Shown piece after piece: positions 1 to 9,442 of a DNA stretch of 64,000 nt. Both the position numbers and the translations under genes were made by a program. The DNA comes from Rathayibacter iranicus NCPPB 2253 = VKM Ac-1602 (lineage in GTDB: Bacteria; Actinomycetota; Actinomycetes; Actinomycetales; Microbacteriaceae): the NCBI RefSeq assembly GCF_003149025.1, contig NZ_QGDV01000012.1:30978-94977 (forward strand), in the 5' to 3' direction. The first letter of the stretch is position 1; the number at the start of each line of letters is the position of its first letter. Below the pieces are notes generated by a model. That model ran no database searches, was not told where the DNA came from, and was given only the letters and a program-made list of their open reading frames with translations.

Positions 1-1140
1 CGGGTGTGACGCGTCGACAACGTGCACGATGACGTCCGAATCGGCCACCTCTTCGAGCGTCGAACGGAACGCTTCGACCAGCTGATGCGGCAGCGCCCGC
101 ACGAAGCCGACCGTGTCGGCGAGCGTGTAAAGGCGGCCATCGCTCGTCTGCGCCTTGCGGACGGTCGAGTCGAGCGTTGCGAATAGTGCGTTCTCGACCA
201 GCACTCCTGCCTGCGTCATGCGGTTGAGCAGGCTCGACTTGCCCGCGTTGGTGTAACCGGCGATGGCGACGGACGGGACCGCGTTGCGCTTGCGGTTCGC
301 GCGCTTCGCCTCCCGAGCGGGCTTCATGGCCGTGATCTGCTTGCGAAGCCGCGCCATGCGCGTGTGGATGCGCCGACGATCAAGCTCGATCTTCGTCTCA
401 CCCGGTCCACGCGAACCCATGCCCGCGCCCGCCCCCACCTGGCCGCCGGCCTGGCGAGACATCGACTCACCCCAGCCGCGGAGCCTCGGCAGCAGGTACT
501 CGAGCTGCGCGAGTTCGACCTGGGCCTTGCCCTCGCGGCTCGTCGCGTGCTGGCTGAAAATATCGAGAATCACCGCCGTGCGGTCGATCACCTTTACCTT
601 CACGACGTCTTCCAACGCGCGGCGCTGGCTCGGTGCGAGTTCGGTATCGGCGACCACCGTGTCGGCGCCCACCGCGGCGACGAGCCCGGCGAGTTCCTGC
701 GCCTTGCCCTTCCCCAAGTATGTGCTGGGATCGGGATGTGGACGTCGCTGAAGCAGGCCATCAAGGACGGTCGCCCCGGCGGTCTCGGCGAGCGCGGCAA
801 GCTCGTGCAGCGAGTTCTCGGCGTCATCGAGCGAGTTCTGCGAGTACACGCCGATGAGCACGACGTTCTCGAGCCGCAGCTGGCGGTATTCGACCTCCGT
901 GACGTCCTCGAGTTCGGTCGACAGGCCAGCGACGCGTCGGAGCGCCTGCCGGTCGTCGCGGTCGAACTGCTCGCCGTCGCTGCCGTTATTCTCGCCCTCG
1001 TGGCCGGCACTCTGCAGCGCCTGGGCTTCACCCGCGACGAAGCGCGAGTACCCTGCCGAGCGCGACTGCGCGTTCGCCAGGACCCTCGAGACGACGTCCA
1101 CGGCATCGGTCGTGTCGGTCTCGTTCAGGTCTTCCGTCAT
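1..1140 (-). CDS. hflX: GTPase HflX, 3' end outside window
   Basis: Ribosome-associated GTPase of the HflX family, which rescues or splits stalled ribosomes. The frame opens at the ATG at 1138-1140 and runs off the left edge after 380 codons. The N-terminal HflX domain is followed by the glycine-rich linker and the GTPase domain: the P-loop GYTNAGKSSLLN is visible, then the switch region DTVGFVRALPHQ and, at the edge, VHVVDASHP. Family members are about 430-510 residues, so only the C-terminal end is missing. It is divergent from the methyltransferase gene at 1184. The family is clear; the stress role is inferred from homologues. Confidence 0.93.
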   Translation of the reverse strand, partial: MTEDLNETDTTDAVDVVSRVLANAQSRSAGYSRFVAGEAQALQSAGHEGENNGSDGEQFDRDDRQALRRVAGLSTELEDVTEVEYRQLRLENVVLIGVYSQNSLDDAENSLHELAALAETAGATVLDGLLQRRPHPDPSTYLGKGKAQELAGLVAAVGADTVVADTELAPSQRRALEDVVKVKVIDRTAVILDIFSQHATSREGKAQVELAQLEYLLPRLRGWGESMSRQAGGQVGAGAGMGSRGPGETKIELDRRRIHTRMARLRKQITAMKPAREAKRANRKRNAVPSVAIAGYTNAGKSSLLNRMTQAGVLVENALFATLDSTVRKAQTSDGRLYTLADTVGFVRALPHQLVEAFRSTLEEVADSDVIVHVVDASHP

Positions 1141-1183
1141 CCGAATAACACTAACTCCTCAGGTGTTGATATGTTCACTTCTC

Positions 1184-1795
1184 ATGGCCGCGGAGCACTA
1201 CTTCTCGAGTACGCCCGACGGCGACCTCCGGCCCCGCACAATCTCGATCCACCTCGCCGGACGCGACCTCGATGTGACGACCGCCGGAGGGGTGTTCAGC
1301 CCCGGCCACGTCGACCTCGGTACGCGCGTCCTGCTCGACGCGGTGCCGCGCGCCCCCACTGACGGGGACCTGCTCGACCTCGGCTGCGGCTGGGGTCCGA
1401 TTACCCTCGCGCTCGCCCTCGCTTCTCCCGACGCCCGGGTCTGGGCGGTCGACGTCAACCAGCGCGCACTTGAATTGGTTCGTCGCAATTGCGAGGAACT
1501 CGGCGTACTTAATGTGAACGCCGTCCTGCCCGAGGATGTTCCCCCTGCACTCCGCTTCCGCACCATCTGGTCCAACCCGCCGATCCGCATCGGCAAGGAG
1601 GAGCTGCACCTGCTCTTGGAGCGTTGGCTCCCGCGCCTGGAAGACCGCGCGGCCGCCTGGCTGGTCGTGCAGCGCAACCTCGGCTCCGACTCTTTGCAGA
1701 CGTGGCTGAGTGCGACGTTCCCCGGCCGTCTCGACGTCGAGCGCGTTTCCTCGGCCAAGGGCTTCCGGGTCCTTCGGACGACTCGGGTCGGCTGA
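1184..1795 (+). CDS. class I SAM-dependent methyltransferase (RsmC-like)
   Basis: Predicted S-adenosylmethionine-dependent methyltransferase of 203 residues, probably acting on RNA. Motif I DLGCGWGPITLALAL binds SAM, an acidic motif II (VWAVDVN) follows, and the catalytic-type NPP motif (WSNPPIRIGKEE) is typical of RsmC/RlmG 16S or 23S guanine-N2 methyltransferases. The ATG at 1184 was chosen because the product then begins MAAEHYFSS, as in short actinobacterial homologues. It has only the single C-terminal catalytic domain of RsmC, so the exact substrate is uncertain. It is divergent from hflX and convergent with dapF. Confidence 0.82.
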   Translation: MAAEHYFSSTPDGDLRPRTISIHLAGRDLDVTTAGGVFSPGHVDLGTRVLLDAVPRAPTDGDLLDLGCGWGPITLALALASPDARVWAVDVNQRALELVRRNCEELGVLNVNAVLPEDVPPALRFRTIWSNPPIRIGKEELHLLLERWLPRLEDRAAAWLVVQRNLGSDSLQTWLSATFPGRLDVERVSSAKGFRVLRTTRVG

Positions 1796-1804
1796 GTCTG
1801 CCGC

Positions 1805-2686
1805 TCAGTCGATGCGGATGGTACCGGTGAAGACGAGATCAGCCGGACCGGAGAGGCCGACGTGCTCGCCCTCCTCGGTGGCGAACATGGTGACACCCAC
1901 GGTCCCGCCCGGCACCTCGACGCGCCAGGACTGCGGAGCGCGGGGTCCGGCCCAGTAACGCACAGCCAGCGCCGCCGCCGCCGCGCCCGTGCCGCAGCTC
2001 AGCGTCTCACCGCTGCCTCGTTCGTGCACGCGCATCCGGATGCGCCCAATACCGTCGTGCACTAGCGGCTCACCGGGCACGACGAACTCGATGTTGGCCC
2101 CCTCTTCCGGCTCAGGATCGAGCTGCGGGATATAGGTGAGATCGGCCGACGCCAGCTCCTCGTCGTTGCTCAGCGCCACGACGACGTGGGGGTTGCCGAG
2201 GTCGATGCCGAGGCCGGGGCGCGGGACATTGAGTTCCTTGGCTCGGACGAGCGGCTCTCCACCCGCGAGTGTCCAGTGGCCGAGATCGACCTGGAATCCC
2301 GCCCCACTGCGCGTCACGTCGCGAACGCCGGCACGGGTGCCAATCGGCAGAGTGTCGCCCGGCTCGAGAGAAGCGAGCCCTCCGGCGAGGAGGAAAGCGG
2401 CGTAGACGCGGATGCCGTTGCCGCACATCTCGGCGATCGTCCCGTCGGCATTGTGGTAGTCCATGAACCACTCGGCCTCGCTCTCCTGAGCGAGGGCGGC
2501 GGCGCCCTCCGGCAGACAACGCGAGCGCACAGCCCGGATCACGCCGTCGGCGCCCACGCCGAAGTGGCGGTCGCAGATCGTCGCGATCTGCGCGGGCGAG
2601 AGATCCAGCTCACCGTCCGGGTCGCTGTAGAGCACGAAGTCGTTGCCCGTGCCCTGGCCCTTGGTGAAGTGCAGCTCGATCGTCAT
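1805..2686 (-). CDS. dapF: diaminopimelate epimerase
   Basis: Converts LL-2,6-diaminopimelate to the meso form in the cytoplasm, for lysine and peptidoglycan. The product has 293 residues. Both catalytic cysteines are visible, in EMCGNGIR and in [10 protein letters not shown], and the N-terminal substrate motif KGQGTGNDF is present. The ATG at 2684-2686 gives the usual N-terminus [10 protein letters not shown]; the same frame extends upstream but without family similarity. It lies 10 bp downstream of miaA in the same direction, so the two are probably co-transcribed. Confidence 0.95.
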   Translation of the reverse strand: MTIELHFTKGQGTGNDFVLYSDPDGELDLSPAQIATICDRHFGVGADGVIRAVRSRCLPEGAAALAQESEAEWFMDYHNADGTIAEMCGNGIRVYAAFLLAGGLASLEPGDTLPIGTRAGVRDVTRSGAGFQVDLGHWTLAGGEPLVRAKELNVPRPGLGIDLGNPHVVVALSNDEELASADLTYIPQLDPEPEEGANIEFVVPGEPLVHDGIGRIRMRVHERGSGETLSCGTGAAAAALAVRYWAGPRAPQSWRVEVPGGTVGVTMFATEEGEHVGLSGPADLVFTGTIRID

Positions 2687-2696
2687 GGCGCACAGC

Positions 2697-3662
2697 CTAG
2701 CGACGCGGGGCAGCAGCGGCCTGAGCGGCGACACGCGCTCGCGCCGCCAGATCAGGCGCGTCGGCGGGCAGACGGTGCGCCGCGGCATACCGGCGGAACC
2801 AGCTGTTCTGCCTGCGGGCGTACCGCCGCGTGAGCGCCTGTGTCGCCGCGACGGCCTCATCCTCCCGGAGGGTTCCCGCACGCTGAGCGAGCGCCTGCGC
2901 GTAACCGATGGCCCGGCCCGCCGTCACCCCGCGTTCGATACCCAACGGAATCAGGCGCTCAACCTCGTGGATCATGCCGTCCGCCCACATCCGCTCCACC
3001 CTGGCGTCGAGCCTCAGCACGAGTTCGTTGCGCGGTGCCTCGAGGAGGATGATCGCAGCCGTCCGCCACGGCACGGGCTCGTCCGACATCAGCGCGCTGT
3101 GGGTGCTCCCGCCCGTGAGTTCGGCGATTTCGAGAGCCCGGATGATTCGCCGTGCGTTGTGCGGCCCGATCCGCTCGGCGATACGACGGTCGATAGCCCG
3201 CAGGCGCTCGATGAGGACTCCCAAGCCCTCGCGCTCCGCCGTCTCCTCAAGTTGACGCCGGATCTCCGGGTCCGTCCCTGCGAACGTGAACTCGAAGATG
3301 ACGCTCGACACGTACAGACCCGAGCCACCGACGAGAATCGGTGTCGCGCCGCGCGCCAGGACGTCCTCGATCGCCTGCCTCGCCTGAACCTGGTAGCGCG
3401 CGACGGACGCCTCCTCTGTCACGTCGAGCACATCGAGCAGGTGGTGCGGAATTCCTCGGCGCTCCTCGACCGGCAGCTTCGCCGTCCCGATGTCCATACC
3501 GCGGTACAGCTGCATGGCGTCCGCGTTCACGATTTCGGCGGTTCCGCCCTCTGCGCCGATGAGGTCGGCCAGATCGAGCGCCAGCGCCGACTTGCCGGTG
3601 CCGGTCGCTCCCACCACGGCGATCAACTCGGGAGCGTGTGCCGGCGGCTTAGCGCTCGCCAT
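2697..3662 (-). CDS. miaA: tRNA dimethylallyltransferase
   Basis: Transfers a dimethylallyl group to N6 of adenosine 37 in tRNAs that read UNN codons. The protein has 321 residues, a normal length. The P-loop [16 protein letters not shown] lies near the N-terminus, followed by the motifs [18 protein letters not shown] and GGSGLYV. The start overlaps the end of miaB by 14 bp, which indicates translational coupling; MiaB acts on the product of MiaA, so the pair forms a functional operon. Confidence 0.96.
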   Translation of the reverse strand: MASAKPPAHAPELIAVVGATGTGKSALALDLADLIGAEGGTAEIVNADAMQLYRGMDIGTAKLPVEERRGIPHHLLDVLDVTEEASVARYQVQARQAIEDVLARGATPILVGGSGLYVSSVIFEFTFAGTDPEIRRQLEETAEREGLGVLIERLRAIDRRIAERIGPHNARRIIRALEIAELTGGSTHSALMSDEPVPWRTAAIILLEAPRNELVLRLDARVERMWADGMIHEVERLIPLGIERGVTAGRAIGYAQALAQRAGTLREDEAVAATQALTRRYARRQNSWFRRYAAAHRLPADAPDLAARARVAAQAAAAPRR

Positions 3663-5226
3663 CCGCGGCGTCGTAAATCGGCGTCGTCAGGGTGTCGCTG
3701 TCGGTGTTGCTGCGCACGCGCAGCGAGGGGAGGCCGAGCGAGACGCGGGGCGCAGCGGACGCGCCGACGGCCACCGGCACGCCGCAGGACTCGGTGTGGG
3801 CACGGTCCCAGGCGTCGCCCGCTCGGGTGCGGCGGATCCTCAGCGGAGCGCCGTCGGGCGAGTCGGCCAGGAGGTAGAACGGCGCGCCTCGCGTGATCCG
3901 GACCGAGACAATATCCCCGGGTCGGGGCTGTTCGGAGCCGGCCGGCACATCGAAGTGGACCAGTCGGCTGTCCTCCGCCCGTCCGCTCAGCCGGTGGGTC
4001 TCGGCATCGCGGCGACCCTCACCGGTGGCGACCAGCACCTCGACCTCGCGGCCGACGATCAGCCGGTTCTCCTGTTCGCTGATCGCATCCTGTAGCGCGG
4101 CGAGGCGCTCGTAGCGCTCCTGCACGACCGCCTTCGGGATCTGATCGGGCAGGGTCGCCGCGGGAGTGCCCGGCCGAATCGAGTACTGGAAGGTAAAGGC
4201 CGAGGCGAAGCGCGCCTCCTCGACCACGCGAAGAGTCTGCTCGAAGTCTTCCTCCGTCTCTCCGGGGAAGCCGACGATGATGTCGGTGGTGATCGCTGCG
4301 TGCGGAATGCGGGCGCGAACCCGGTCGAGGATGCCGAGGAAGCGGTCGGATCGATAGGAGCGGCGCATCGCGCGGAGGATGCGGTCGGATCCGGACTGCA
4401 GCGGCATGTGCAACTGCGGCATCACGGTCGGAGTCTCGGCCATCGCGTCGATCACGTCGTCCGTGAAAGCGGCCGGGTGGGGACTGGTGAAGCGGATGCG
4501 CTCGAGACCGTCGATCGTTCCCGCGGCGCGCAGCAGCTTCGAGAACGCTTGACGGTCGCCGAACTCGACGCCGTAGGAGTTGACGTTCTGGCCCAGTAGC
4601 GTGACCTCTATTGCGCCGTCGTCAACGAGAGCCTGAATCTCGGCCAGGACGTCGCCGGGTCGGCGGTCCTTTTCCTTGCCGCGGAGTGAGGGAACGATAC
4701 AGAACGTGCAGGTGTTATTGCAGCCGACCGAGATGGAGACCCAGCCGCTGTAGGTGGAGTCGCGTTTGGTCGGGAGCGTCGAGGGGAAGACGTCGAGCGA
4801 CTCCAGGATCTCGAGCTGCGCTTCGTCGTTATGGCGCGCTCGCTCGAGGAGGCTGGGCAACGCGCCCATGTTGTGAGTTCCAAAAACGACGTCGACCCAC
4901 GGTGCTCGGTCGAGGACGACACTCTTGTCTTTTTGCGCGAGGCAGCCGCCGACCGCGATCTGCATTCCTTCGTGTCGGCGCTTGACCGAGGCGAGGTGCC
5001 CGAGAGTGCCATACAGCTTGTTGTCAGCGTTTTCACGCACCGCGCAGGTGTTGATGACGACGACGTCGGCCTCCGCTCCGTCCGCGGGCACGTAGCCCGC
5101 GGCTTCCAGCGACCCGCTCAGGCGCTCGGAATCGTGAACGTTCATCTGGCACCCGAACGTGCGAACCTCGTAGGTCCTCGGCCGGATCTCGGTGACGGAT
5201 GACGGGACGGTACCGAGCATGCTCAT
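3649..5226 (-). CDS. miaB: tRNA-2-methylthio-N6-dimethylallyladenosine synthase
   Basis: Radical-SAM methylthiotransferase that adds the 2-methylthio group to i6A37 of tRNA. It has 525 residues. In order: an N-terminal UPF0004 domain beginning RTFGCQMN with its cluster cysteines, the radical SAM motif [12 protein letters not shown] (CxxxCxxC), the TIM-barrel core, and a C-terminal TRAM domain ([12 protein letters not shown]) followed by an actinobacterial tail. The two start candidates in MSML differ by two residues. It is upstream of and overlapping miaA. Confidence 0.96.
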   Translation of the reverse strand: MSMLGTVPSSVTEIRPRTYEVRTFGCQMNVHDSERLSGSLEAAGYVPADGAEADVVVINTCAVRENADNKLYGTLGHLASVKRRHEGMQIAVGGCLAQKDKSVVLDRAPWVDVVFGTHNMGALPSLLERARHNDEAQLEILESLDVFPSTLPTKRDSTYSGWVSISVGCNNTCTFCIVPSLRGKEKDRRPGDVLAEIQALVDDGAIEVTLLGQNVNSYGVEFGDRQAFSKLLRAAGTIDGLERIRFTSPHPAAFTDDVIDAMAETPTVMPQLHMPLQSGSDRILRAMRRSYRSDRFLGILDRVRARIPHAAITTDIIVGFPGETEEDFEQTLRVVEEARFASAFTFQYSIRPGTPAATLPDQIPKAVVQERYERLAALQDAISEQENRLIVGREVEVLVATGEGRRDAETHRLSGRAEDSRLVHFDVPAGSEQPRPGDIVSVRITRGAPFYLLADSPDGAPLRIRRTRAGDAWDRAHTESCGVPVAVGASAAPRVSLGLPSLRVRSNTDSDTLTTPIYDAADGER

Positions 5227-5272
5227 GGTCTGCGATTCTACGCGCCGGGTTGAACGCCTCCTGGCCGTCTGT

Positions 5273-6061
5273 TCAACGAAATCGAACGCTCGGCCGAGAC
5301 CCGCGGACGGTCTCGCGGACGACGCGCTGGACGAGCCCGCCAGAGTAGCCGCGGCGGGCGAGGAAACCGGTCAGGCGCCGCTCGGCGACCTCATCCGAGA
5401 GGGAGCGGAGGCTCGGCAGCCGCTTGCGTGCCAGCTCGAGCGCAGTGCGGTACTCGTCGTCGCCGTCGAGTGCGTCGAGGGCCGACGCGATCGCGTCCGG
5501 GTCAAGCTTCCGCGCCCGCAACTCTTGCTGAATGGACGACCGGCCGAGCTTCTTGCGCTCTCGAAGCGACACAACTAACTGCTCAGCCATCCGGAGATCG
5601 TCGAGGTAGCCGAAGCGGGTGAACCGCTCAATGATCTCGAGGGCGTCCCTCTCTGCGACCCCTTCGGTGTAGAGGCGCACCTCGACCTCGGCGACCGACA
5701 GGCTCTTGCGCGAGAGCCCGCGGACGATGCGATCGGCGACCTGCTCCGGATCAATCTCCTCAGGAGCCTCCACCGCGTCGTCTTCCGGAAAGGCGTGCTG
5801 GCCGTCTGGCTCGGCGGTCGACGCCTGCCTGGTGATGTGCGCCGACAGCTCGGCGATTCGCTCCGCGTCGGCGGGACCGACGACAGCGGCACCGCGGGCA
5901 TCATGCCCCGTAGTTGCGGGCTCAGGAGCAGCAACCGCCCAGCCCTCGTCGTCCGTCCTACTGGGACGAGCGCCCGCCGTCGCGCTCGCCTGGTCCTTGT
6001 CGACCCAGGGCAGGAAGGCCACGGGACGACTCCCGGCTCCACCCGCAGCCTTCTGCGCCAC
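5273..6061 (-). CDS. recX: regulatory protein RecX
   Basis: Modulator of RecA that blocks or trims RecA filaments. It has 262 residues: about 100 N-terminal residues are a low-complexity acidic extension common in actinobacteria, and the three-helix RecX repeats cover the rest ([49 protein letters not shown]). It begins three bases after the recA stop, so it is expressed in the recA operon, and SOS control through the boxes upstream of recA would apply to it too. Confidence 0.9.
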   Translation of the reverse strand: MAQKAAGGAGSRPVAFLPWVDKDQASATAGARPSRTDDEGWAVAAPEPATTGHDARGAAVVGPADAERIAELSAHITRQASTAEPDGQHAFPEDDAVEAPEEIDPEQVADRIVRGLSRKSLSVAEVEVRLYTEGVAERDALEIIERFTRFGYLDDLRMAEQLVVSLRERKKLGRSSIQQELRARKLDPDAIASALDALDGDDEYRTALELARKRLPSLRSLSDEVAERRLTGFLARRGYSGGLVQRVVRETVRGSRPSVRFR

Positions 6062-6064
6062 GGG

Positions 6065-7132
6065 CTAGGCGCCCTTGCGGACGGGCTGCTTGGTCTCGAT
6101 CGCGACCGGTGCGACCTCGGCGATCGCGTTTGGGTCGGCGATGACGCCCAGCTTCACCAGGATGCGCTTCTCGATCTCGGCGGCGATGTCCGAGTTATCG
6201 ATGAGGAACTGGCGCGCCTTCTCCTTGCCTTGGCCGAGCTGGTCACCGTCGTAGGTGTACCAGGCGCCCGACTTGCGGACGATCTCGTGCTCGACACCGA
6301 AGTCGATCAGGCTGCCCTCACGAGAGATGCCGATGCCGTACAGGATGTCGAACTCGGCCTGCTTGAAGGGCGGGGCCATCTTGTTCTTGACGACCTTCAC
6401 TCGGGTGCGGTTGCCGACCGCCTCGGTGCCATCTTTGAGCGTCTCGATGCGGCGGATATCGAGGCGGACGGAGGCGTAGAACTTGAGTGCCTTGCCACCC
6501 GCGGTGGTCTCGGGGCTTCCGAAGAAGACACCGATCTTCTCGCGCAGCTGATTGATGAAGATCATGGTCGTGTTGGTGGTATTGAGACCACCGGTGAGCT
6601 TGCGCAGCGCCTGCGACATGAGCCGGGCCTGGAGGCCGACATGGGAATCGCCCATCTCGCCCTCGATTTCGGCACGCGGCACGAGGGCCGCGACAGAGTC
6701 GATGACAACGAGGTCGATCGAGCCGGAACGCACAAGCATGTCCGCGATCTCGAGTGCCTGCTCTCCCGTGTCGGGCTGCGAGACGAGAAGGGAGTCGATG
6801 TCGACACCGAGCTTCTTGGCGTACTCGGGGTCGAGCGCGTGCTCTGCGTCGATGAAGGCGGCGATGCCCCCGTTGCGCTGGGCATTCGCGATGGCGTGCA
6901 GCGTGAGAGTTGTCTTACCCGAGGACTCGGGCCCGTAGATCTCGACGATGCGGCCACGAGGGAGACCGCCGATGCCGAGTGCGACGTCAAGCGCGATCGA
7001 CCCGGTCCGGATGACTTCGACGGGGGCGCGTTCGTCGCTGCCAAGACGCATGACGGCGCCCTTGCCGAACTGGCGGTCGATTTGGGCGAGTGCGGTCTCA
7101 AGGGACTTCTCGCGGTCGGAGGAACTGGGCAT
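6065..7132 (-). CDS. recA: recombinase RecA
   Basis: ATP-dependent strand-exchange protein and co-protease for LexA. It has 355 residues, full length. Walker A is [14 protein letters not shown], the Walker B region is [18 protein letters not shown], and the L2 loop motif [18 protein letters not shown] is intact. The start is [15 protein letters not shown], as in other actinobacteria. It is the first gene of the recA-recX unit, and two LexA-type boxes lie about 220-270 bp upstream. Confidence 0.98.
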   Translation of the reverse strand: MPSSSDREKSLETALAQIDRQFGKGAVMRLGSDERAPVEVIRTGSIALDVALGIGGLPRGRIVEIYGPESSGKTTLTLHAIANAQRNGGIAAFIDAEHALDPEYAKKLGVDIDSLLVSQPDTGEQALEIADMLVRSGSIDLVVIDSVAALVPRAEIEGEMGDSHVGLQARLMSQALRKLTGGLNTTNTTMIFINQLREKIGVFFGSPETTAGGKALKFYASVRLDIRRIETLKDGTEAVGNRTRVKVVKNKMAPPFKQAEFDILYGIGISREGSLIDFGVEHEIVRKSGAWYTYDGDQLGQGKEKARQFLIDNSDIAAEIEKRILVKLGVIADPNAIAEVAPVAIETKQPVRKGA

Positions 7133-7351
7133 GGCCGTCTCGCTCTCGTGTTCGTGGTGGTGTCGCCTACAGGCTGTCGCGACATGCCGGCGGCTGTCGG
7201 AGTGACAGTGCCGACCGGCTGCAACAAGGCGGTGAAGCAGACCCGTTCAGGTATCTCCGACGGTACGCCCGACCACCGACACCGGGACCGTGCGAGAGCG
7301 ACTCCGTGGAGACGGAGCCGATTCTGCTTCTGTGGAGGAGCCTAGACCCGA

Positions 7352-7402
7352 TCGAACACAGATTCGATCAAATGACTCTCGGCGTGTCGAACAGGAATTC
7401 GG
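7352..7402. promoter_or_regulatory. LexA (SOS) boxes upstream of recA
   Basis: TCGAACACAGATTCGA at 7352-7367 matches the actinobacterial/Bacillus SOS box TCGAAC-N4-GTTCGA with one mismatch. A second, weaker copy TCGAACAGGAATTCGG is at 7387-7402. Both lie in the non-coding stretch between DUF3046 and recA, 220-270 bp before the recA ATG, consistent with LexA control of recA-recX. No clear gene is seen in the remaining 7133-7351. Confidence 0.65.
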
Positions 7403-7421
7403 GCGTGTGTAACCAGCCGAT

Positions 7422-7646
7422 TCAGCGAGAGCGCTTCTTCGGCCCGATGCCGTACCACCGAGCCTCGGGGACGTCGTTTGCACGGCAAAGGGCGAACCAC
7501 ACCTCACGGGGCTCGGCCCCATCGCTCAGCGCCCGCTCCGCCGTTCGGCCGCCGAGTTCAGTGAGCACGAGATCCGAGACCAGGACACGGGCGTAGGAAC
7601 CGCCGAACTCGTCGTCGACCAGCTGCCGGAATTCGCTCAACCGCAT
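7422..7646 (-). CDS. DUF3046 protein
   Basis: Small protein of 74 residues, full length for DUF3046, which in actinobacteria is encoded just upstream of recA (as Rv2738c is in Mycobacterium tuberculosis). It begins MRLSEFRQLVDDEFG and ends in a basic tail (WYGIGPKKRSR). Helical and cytoplasmic; its function is unknown. The family call is confident because of both the sequence and its position next to recA. Confidence 0.85.
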   Translation of the reverse strand: MRLSEFRQLVDDEFGGSYARVLVSDLVLTELGGRTAERALSDGAEPREVWFALCRANDVPEARWYGIGPKKRSR

Positions 7647-7689
7647 CCATCCACGCTAGCCGCTCCCCGACCGACCTCCCGGCCAACGC

Positions 7690-7724
7690 CGAAGGGCGCC
7701 CGGCCAAAGCCTGGGCGCCCTTCG
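7690..7724. terminator. bidirectional hairpin terminator
   Basis: Perfect 12-bp inverted repeat CGAAGGGCGCCC / GGGCGCCCTTCG (7690-7701 and 7713-7724) with an 11-base loop. It lies just after the 3' end of clgR and before the DUF3046 gene. There is no long T-run, as is usual in high-GC actinobacteria. Confidence 0.75.
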
Positions 7725-7760
7725 CGTGAAACGGGGTGCGGTGAGTGGAGGGAGAGCCGA

Positions 7761-8069
7761 CTACTGCGTCACAAGGTCGGCGTCGAAGCCGGCGACCATG
7801 TCGGCCGGGATGGTGTCGGGAATGGTATCGATGCCCTCGATGACGGCGAGACGATCGCCGACCTCGCGCATGATCACCGAGATGGGAGTGCCGAGGGCGT
7901 CGGCGACAGATGCGAGGATCTCCGAAGAGGCCTCCTTCTGACCACGTTCAACCTCGCTCAGGTAGCCGAGCGCGACGCTCGCCTTGCTCGCCACCTGACG
8001 GAGCGTACGACCTTTTTGCAGGCGAAAGTCCCTGAGGACATCGCCGATTTCCTGACGAACTAGAACCAC
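7761..8069 (-). CDS. clgR: ClgR-like XRE-family transcriptional regulator
   Basis: Helix-turn-helix activator of about 102 residues. The HTH covers roughly residues 8-62 (GRTLRQVASKASVALGYLSEVERGQKEAS), the typical ClgR sequence; ClgR controls clp protease and stress genes in Corynebacterium, Streptomyces and Mycobacterium. I prefer the GTG at 8067-8069 over the upstream GTG at 8087, because GGAGG lies five bases before it and the product then begins VVLVRQEIGDVL like relatives. It lies downstream of cinA and pgsA, as in M. tuberculosis (Rv2745c). The gene name rests on family and position. Confidence 0.82.
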   Translation of the reverse strand: MVLVRQEIGDVLRDFRLQKGRTLRQVASKASVALGYLSEVERGQKEASSEILASVADALGTPISVIMREVGDRLAVIEGIDTIPDTIPADMVAGFDADLVTQ

Positions 8070-8169
8070 TGGACCCTCCTTCTCCACGTCAACCGCATGT
8101 CGCGCACCTTCCCCGCGGCACGGGCATCGGAGTTCTCCGAGGCGGGTGGTCGAGGGGCTGGGACGAGAG

Positions 8170-8196
8170 AACCGGATAGCTGTTCACTACCCGGTT
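8170..8196. promoter_or_regulatory. inverted repeat in the clgR upstream region, possible operator
   Basis: AACCGG (8170-8175) and CCGGTT (8191-8196) form an inverted repeat in the 245-bp non-coding stretch between cinA and clgR. The spacing suits a dimeric regulator, possibly ClgR itself. I see no match to a published ClgR consensus, so this is only a candidate. No other feature was found between 8070 and 8314. Confidence 0.3.
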
Positions 8197-8314
8197 CGTA
8201 TTATGTCGACTCTAATACCGGATGACTGGACTTTGCGTGTGAGCGACACCAGATGTAACCGGGTCGCAATGCAGGGCATTCCGATCGACGCGCGCGGGTG
8301 GCTGGGTATCCGCC

Positions 8315-8797
8315 TCATGCCGTTCGAGCGAGCAACTCGCGACCCAGAGCCAGAGCCGAATCGACCGAGGCGCCTCGGATCGCGGCTCGATCTCCGTCGA
8401 AGCGGTACTTCCTGACGACCTCCGCTTCTCCCAGGACAGCAGCGACGAAGACCGTGCCAACGGCGGCGGACCCCTGTGGGTCGGGCCCAGCGACTCCCGT
8501 CGTCGAGAGCCCGAGGGTGAGCTGGCCCTCGGCGCGCAGGCGGGCAGCCGCGCCCCGCGCCATCTGCAGAGCGACCTCCGGGTGCACTGGACCCGCCATA
8601 GCAAGGAGGTCGGCATCGACGCCGAGCAGGCGGTGCTTGAGCTCCGTTGCATAGCTCACCACTCCCCCGCGATGCACTGCGGAGGCACCGGGCACCTCCA
8701 CGAGGGCCGAACTGAGTGCGCCACCGGTCAATGATTCCGCGACCGCAATGCCAAGGCCACGACGACGGAGTTCCCCGATCAGCTCCGCAGCCGTCAT
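8315..8797 (-). CDS. cinA: CinA C-terminal-domain protein (nicotinamide-nucleotide amidase type)
   Basis: Stand-alone CinA amidase domain of 160 residues; the family deamidates nicotinamide mononucleotide for NAD recycling. The core motifs AVAESLTGGALSSALVEVPGAS, GGVVSYATELK and STTGVAGPDP are intact. The N-terminal MoaB-like domain of full CinA is absent, as is common in actinobacteria. The ATG at 8795-8797 overlaps the pgsA stop (ATGA), so the pair is translationally coupled. Confidence 0.88.
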   Translation of the reverse strand: MTAAELIGELRRRGLGIAVAESLTGGALSSALVEVPGASAVHRGGVVSYATELKHRLLGVDADLLAMAGPVHPEVALQMARGAAARLRAEGQLTLGLSTTGVAGPDPQGSAAVGTVFVAAVLGEAEVVRKYRFDGDRAAIRGASVDSALALGRELLARTA

Positions 8798-9396
8798 GAG
8801 CGCTTGCGCGCGGCCCGGCTCTGGCGGGACGCATCGGCGAGGTAATCGACGCCGGTGACCACGGTGAGCACGAGGGCGGCGGTCATTGCAACGCCGTTCA
8901 GCCAGTGCACCCACTCGCCGAGGACGACCCACAGGGGAAGCAGGGCGAGCGAGAGAGCGGTCGACTGCACAATCGTCTTGAGCTTGCCGCCACGGGAAGC
9001 GGGGATTACTCGGTCCGAGAGCACGGCCATCCGGAACACTGTGATGCCGATCTCGCGCACGAGGATCACGGTGGTGACCCACCATGGCAACTCAGCGAGG
9101 ATCGAGAGGCCTACGAGGGCTGCGCCCGTCAGTACCTTGTCCGCGATCGGATCGAGCAGCTTGCCGAGGTCGGTGACCAGACCGCGGCTGCGCGCGATGT
9201 GCCCGTCGATACCGTCGGTCGCGATCGCCACGATGAACAGCAGCGCCGCTGCGATGCGCAGCCCGCCGTCCGCGCCGCTATCGGCCAGGAGCAGCCAGAA
9301 GAAGAGCGGTGCGACCAGGATCCTGACCACCGTGATCGCGTTGGGCAGGTTCCAGTTGCCCGATCTCGCCGAGTTCGGCACCGTGGGAGTACTCAT
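8794..9396 (-). CDS. pgsA: CDP-diacylglycerol--glycerol-3-phosphate 3-phosphatidyltransferase
   Basis: Integral membrane enzyme making phosphatidylglycerol phosphate. It has 200 residues with several membrane helices. The CDP-alcohol phosphotransferase signature is complete: DGIDGHIARSRG followed by TDLGKLLDPIADK gives the DG-x2-AR-x8-G-x3-D-x3-D pattern. It is upstream of and overlapping cinA, and downstream of ftsK. Another CDP-alcohol transferase activity cannot be excluded by sequence alone, but the pgsA-cinA-clgR order supports the name. Confidence 0.9.
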   Translation of the reverse strand: MSTPTVPNSARSGNWNLPNAITVVRILVAPLFFWLLLADSGADGGLRIAAALLFIVAIATDGIDGHIARSRGLVTDLGKLLDPIADKVLTGAALVGLSILAELPWWVTTVILVREIGITVFRMAVLSDRVIPASRGGKLKTIVQSTALSLALLPLWVVLGEWVHWLNGVAMTAALVLTVVTGVDYLADASRQSRAARKRS

Positions 9397-9442
9397 CGTT
9401 CCTCGCCGTTCGTCGTCGTGGATGGAGTGGCCGCCCGAGCGG

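Noticed and set aside
5795..7345. A 516-codon plus-strand open frame
   Set aside because: It is antisense to recX and recA; the long frame is a product of high GC content, and its translation has no family features.
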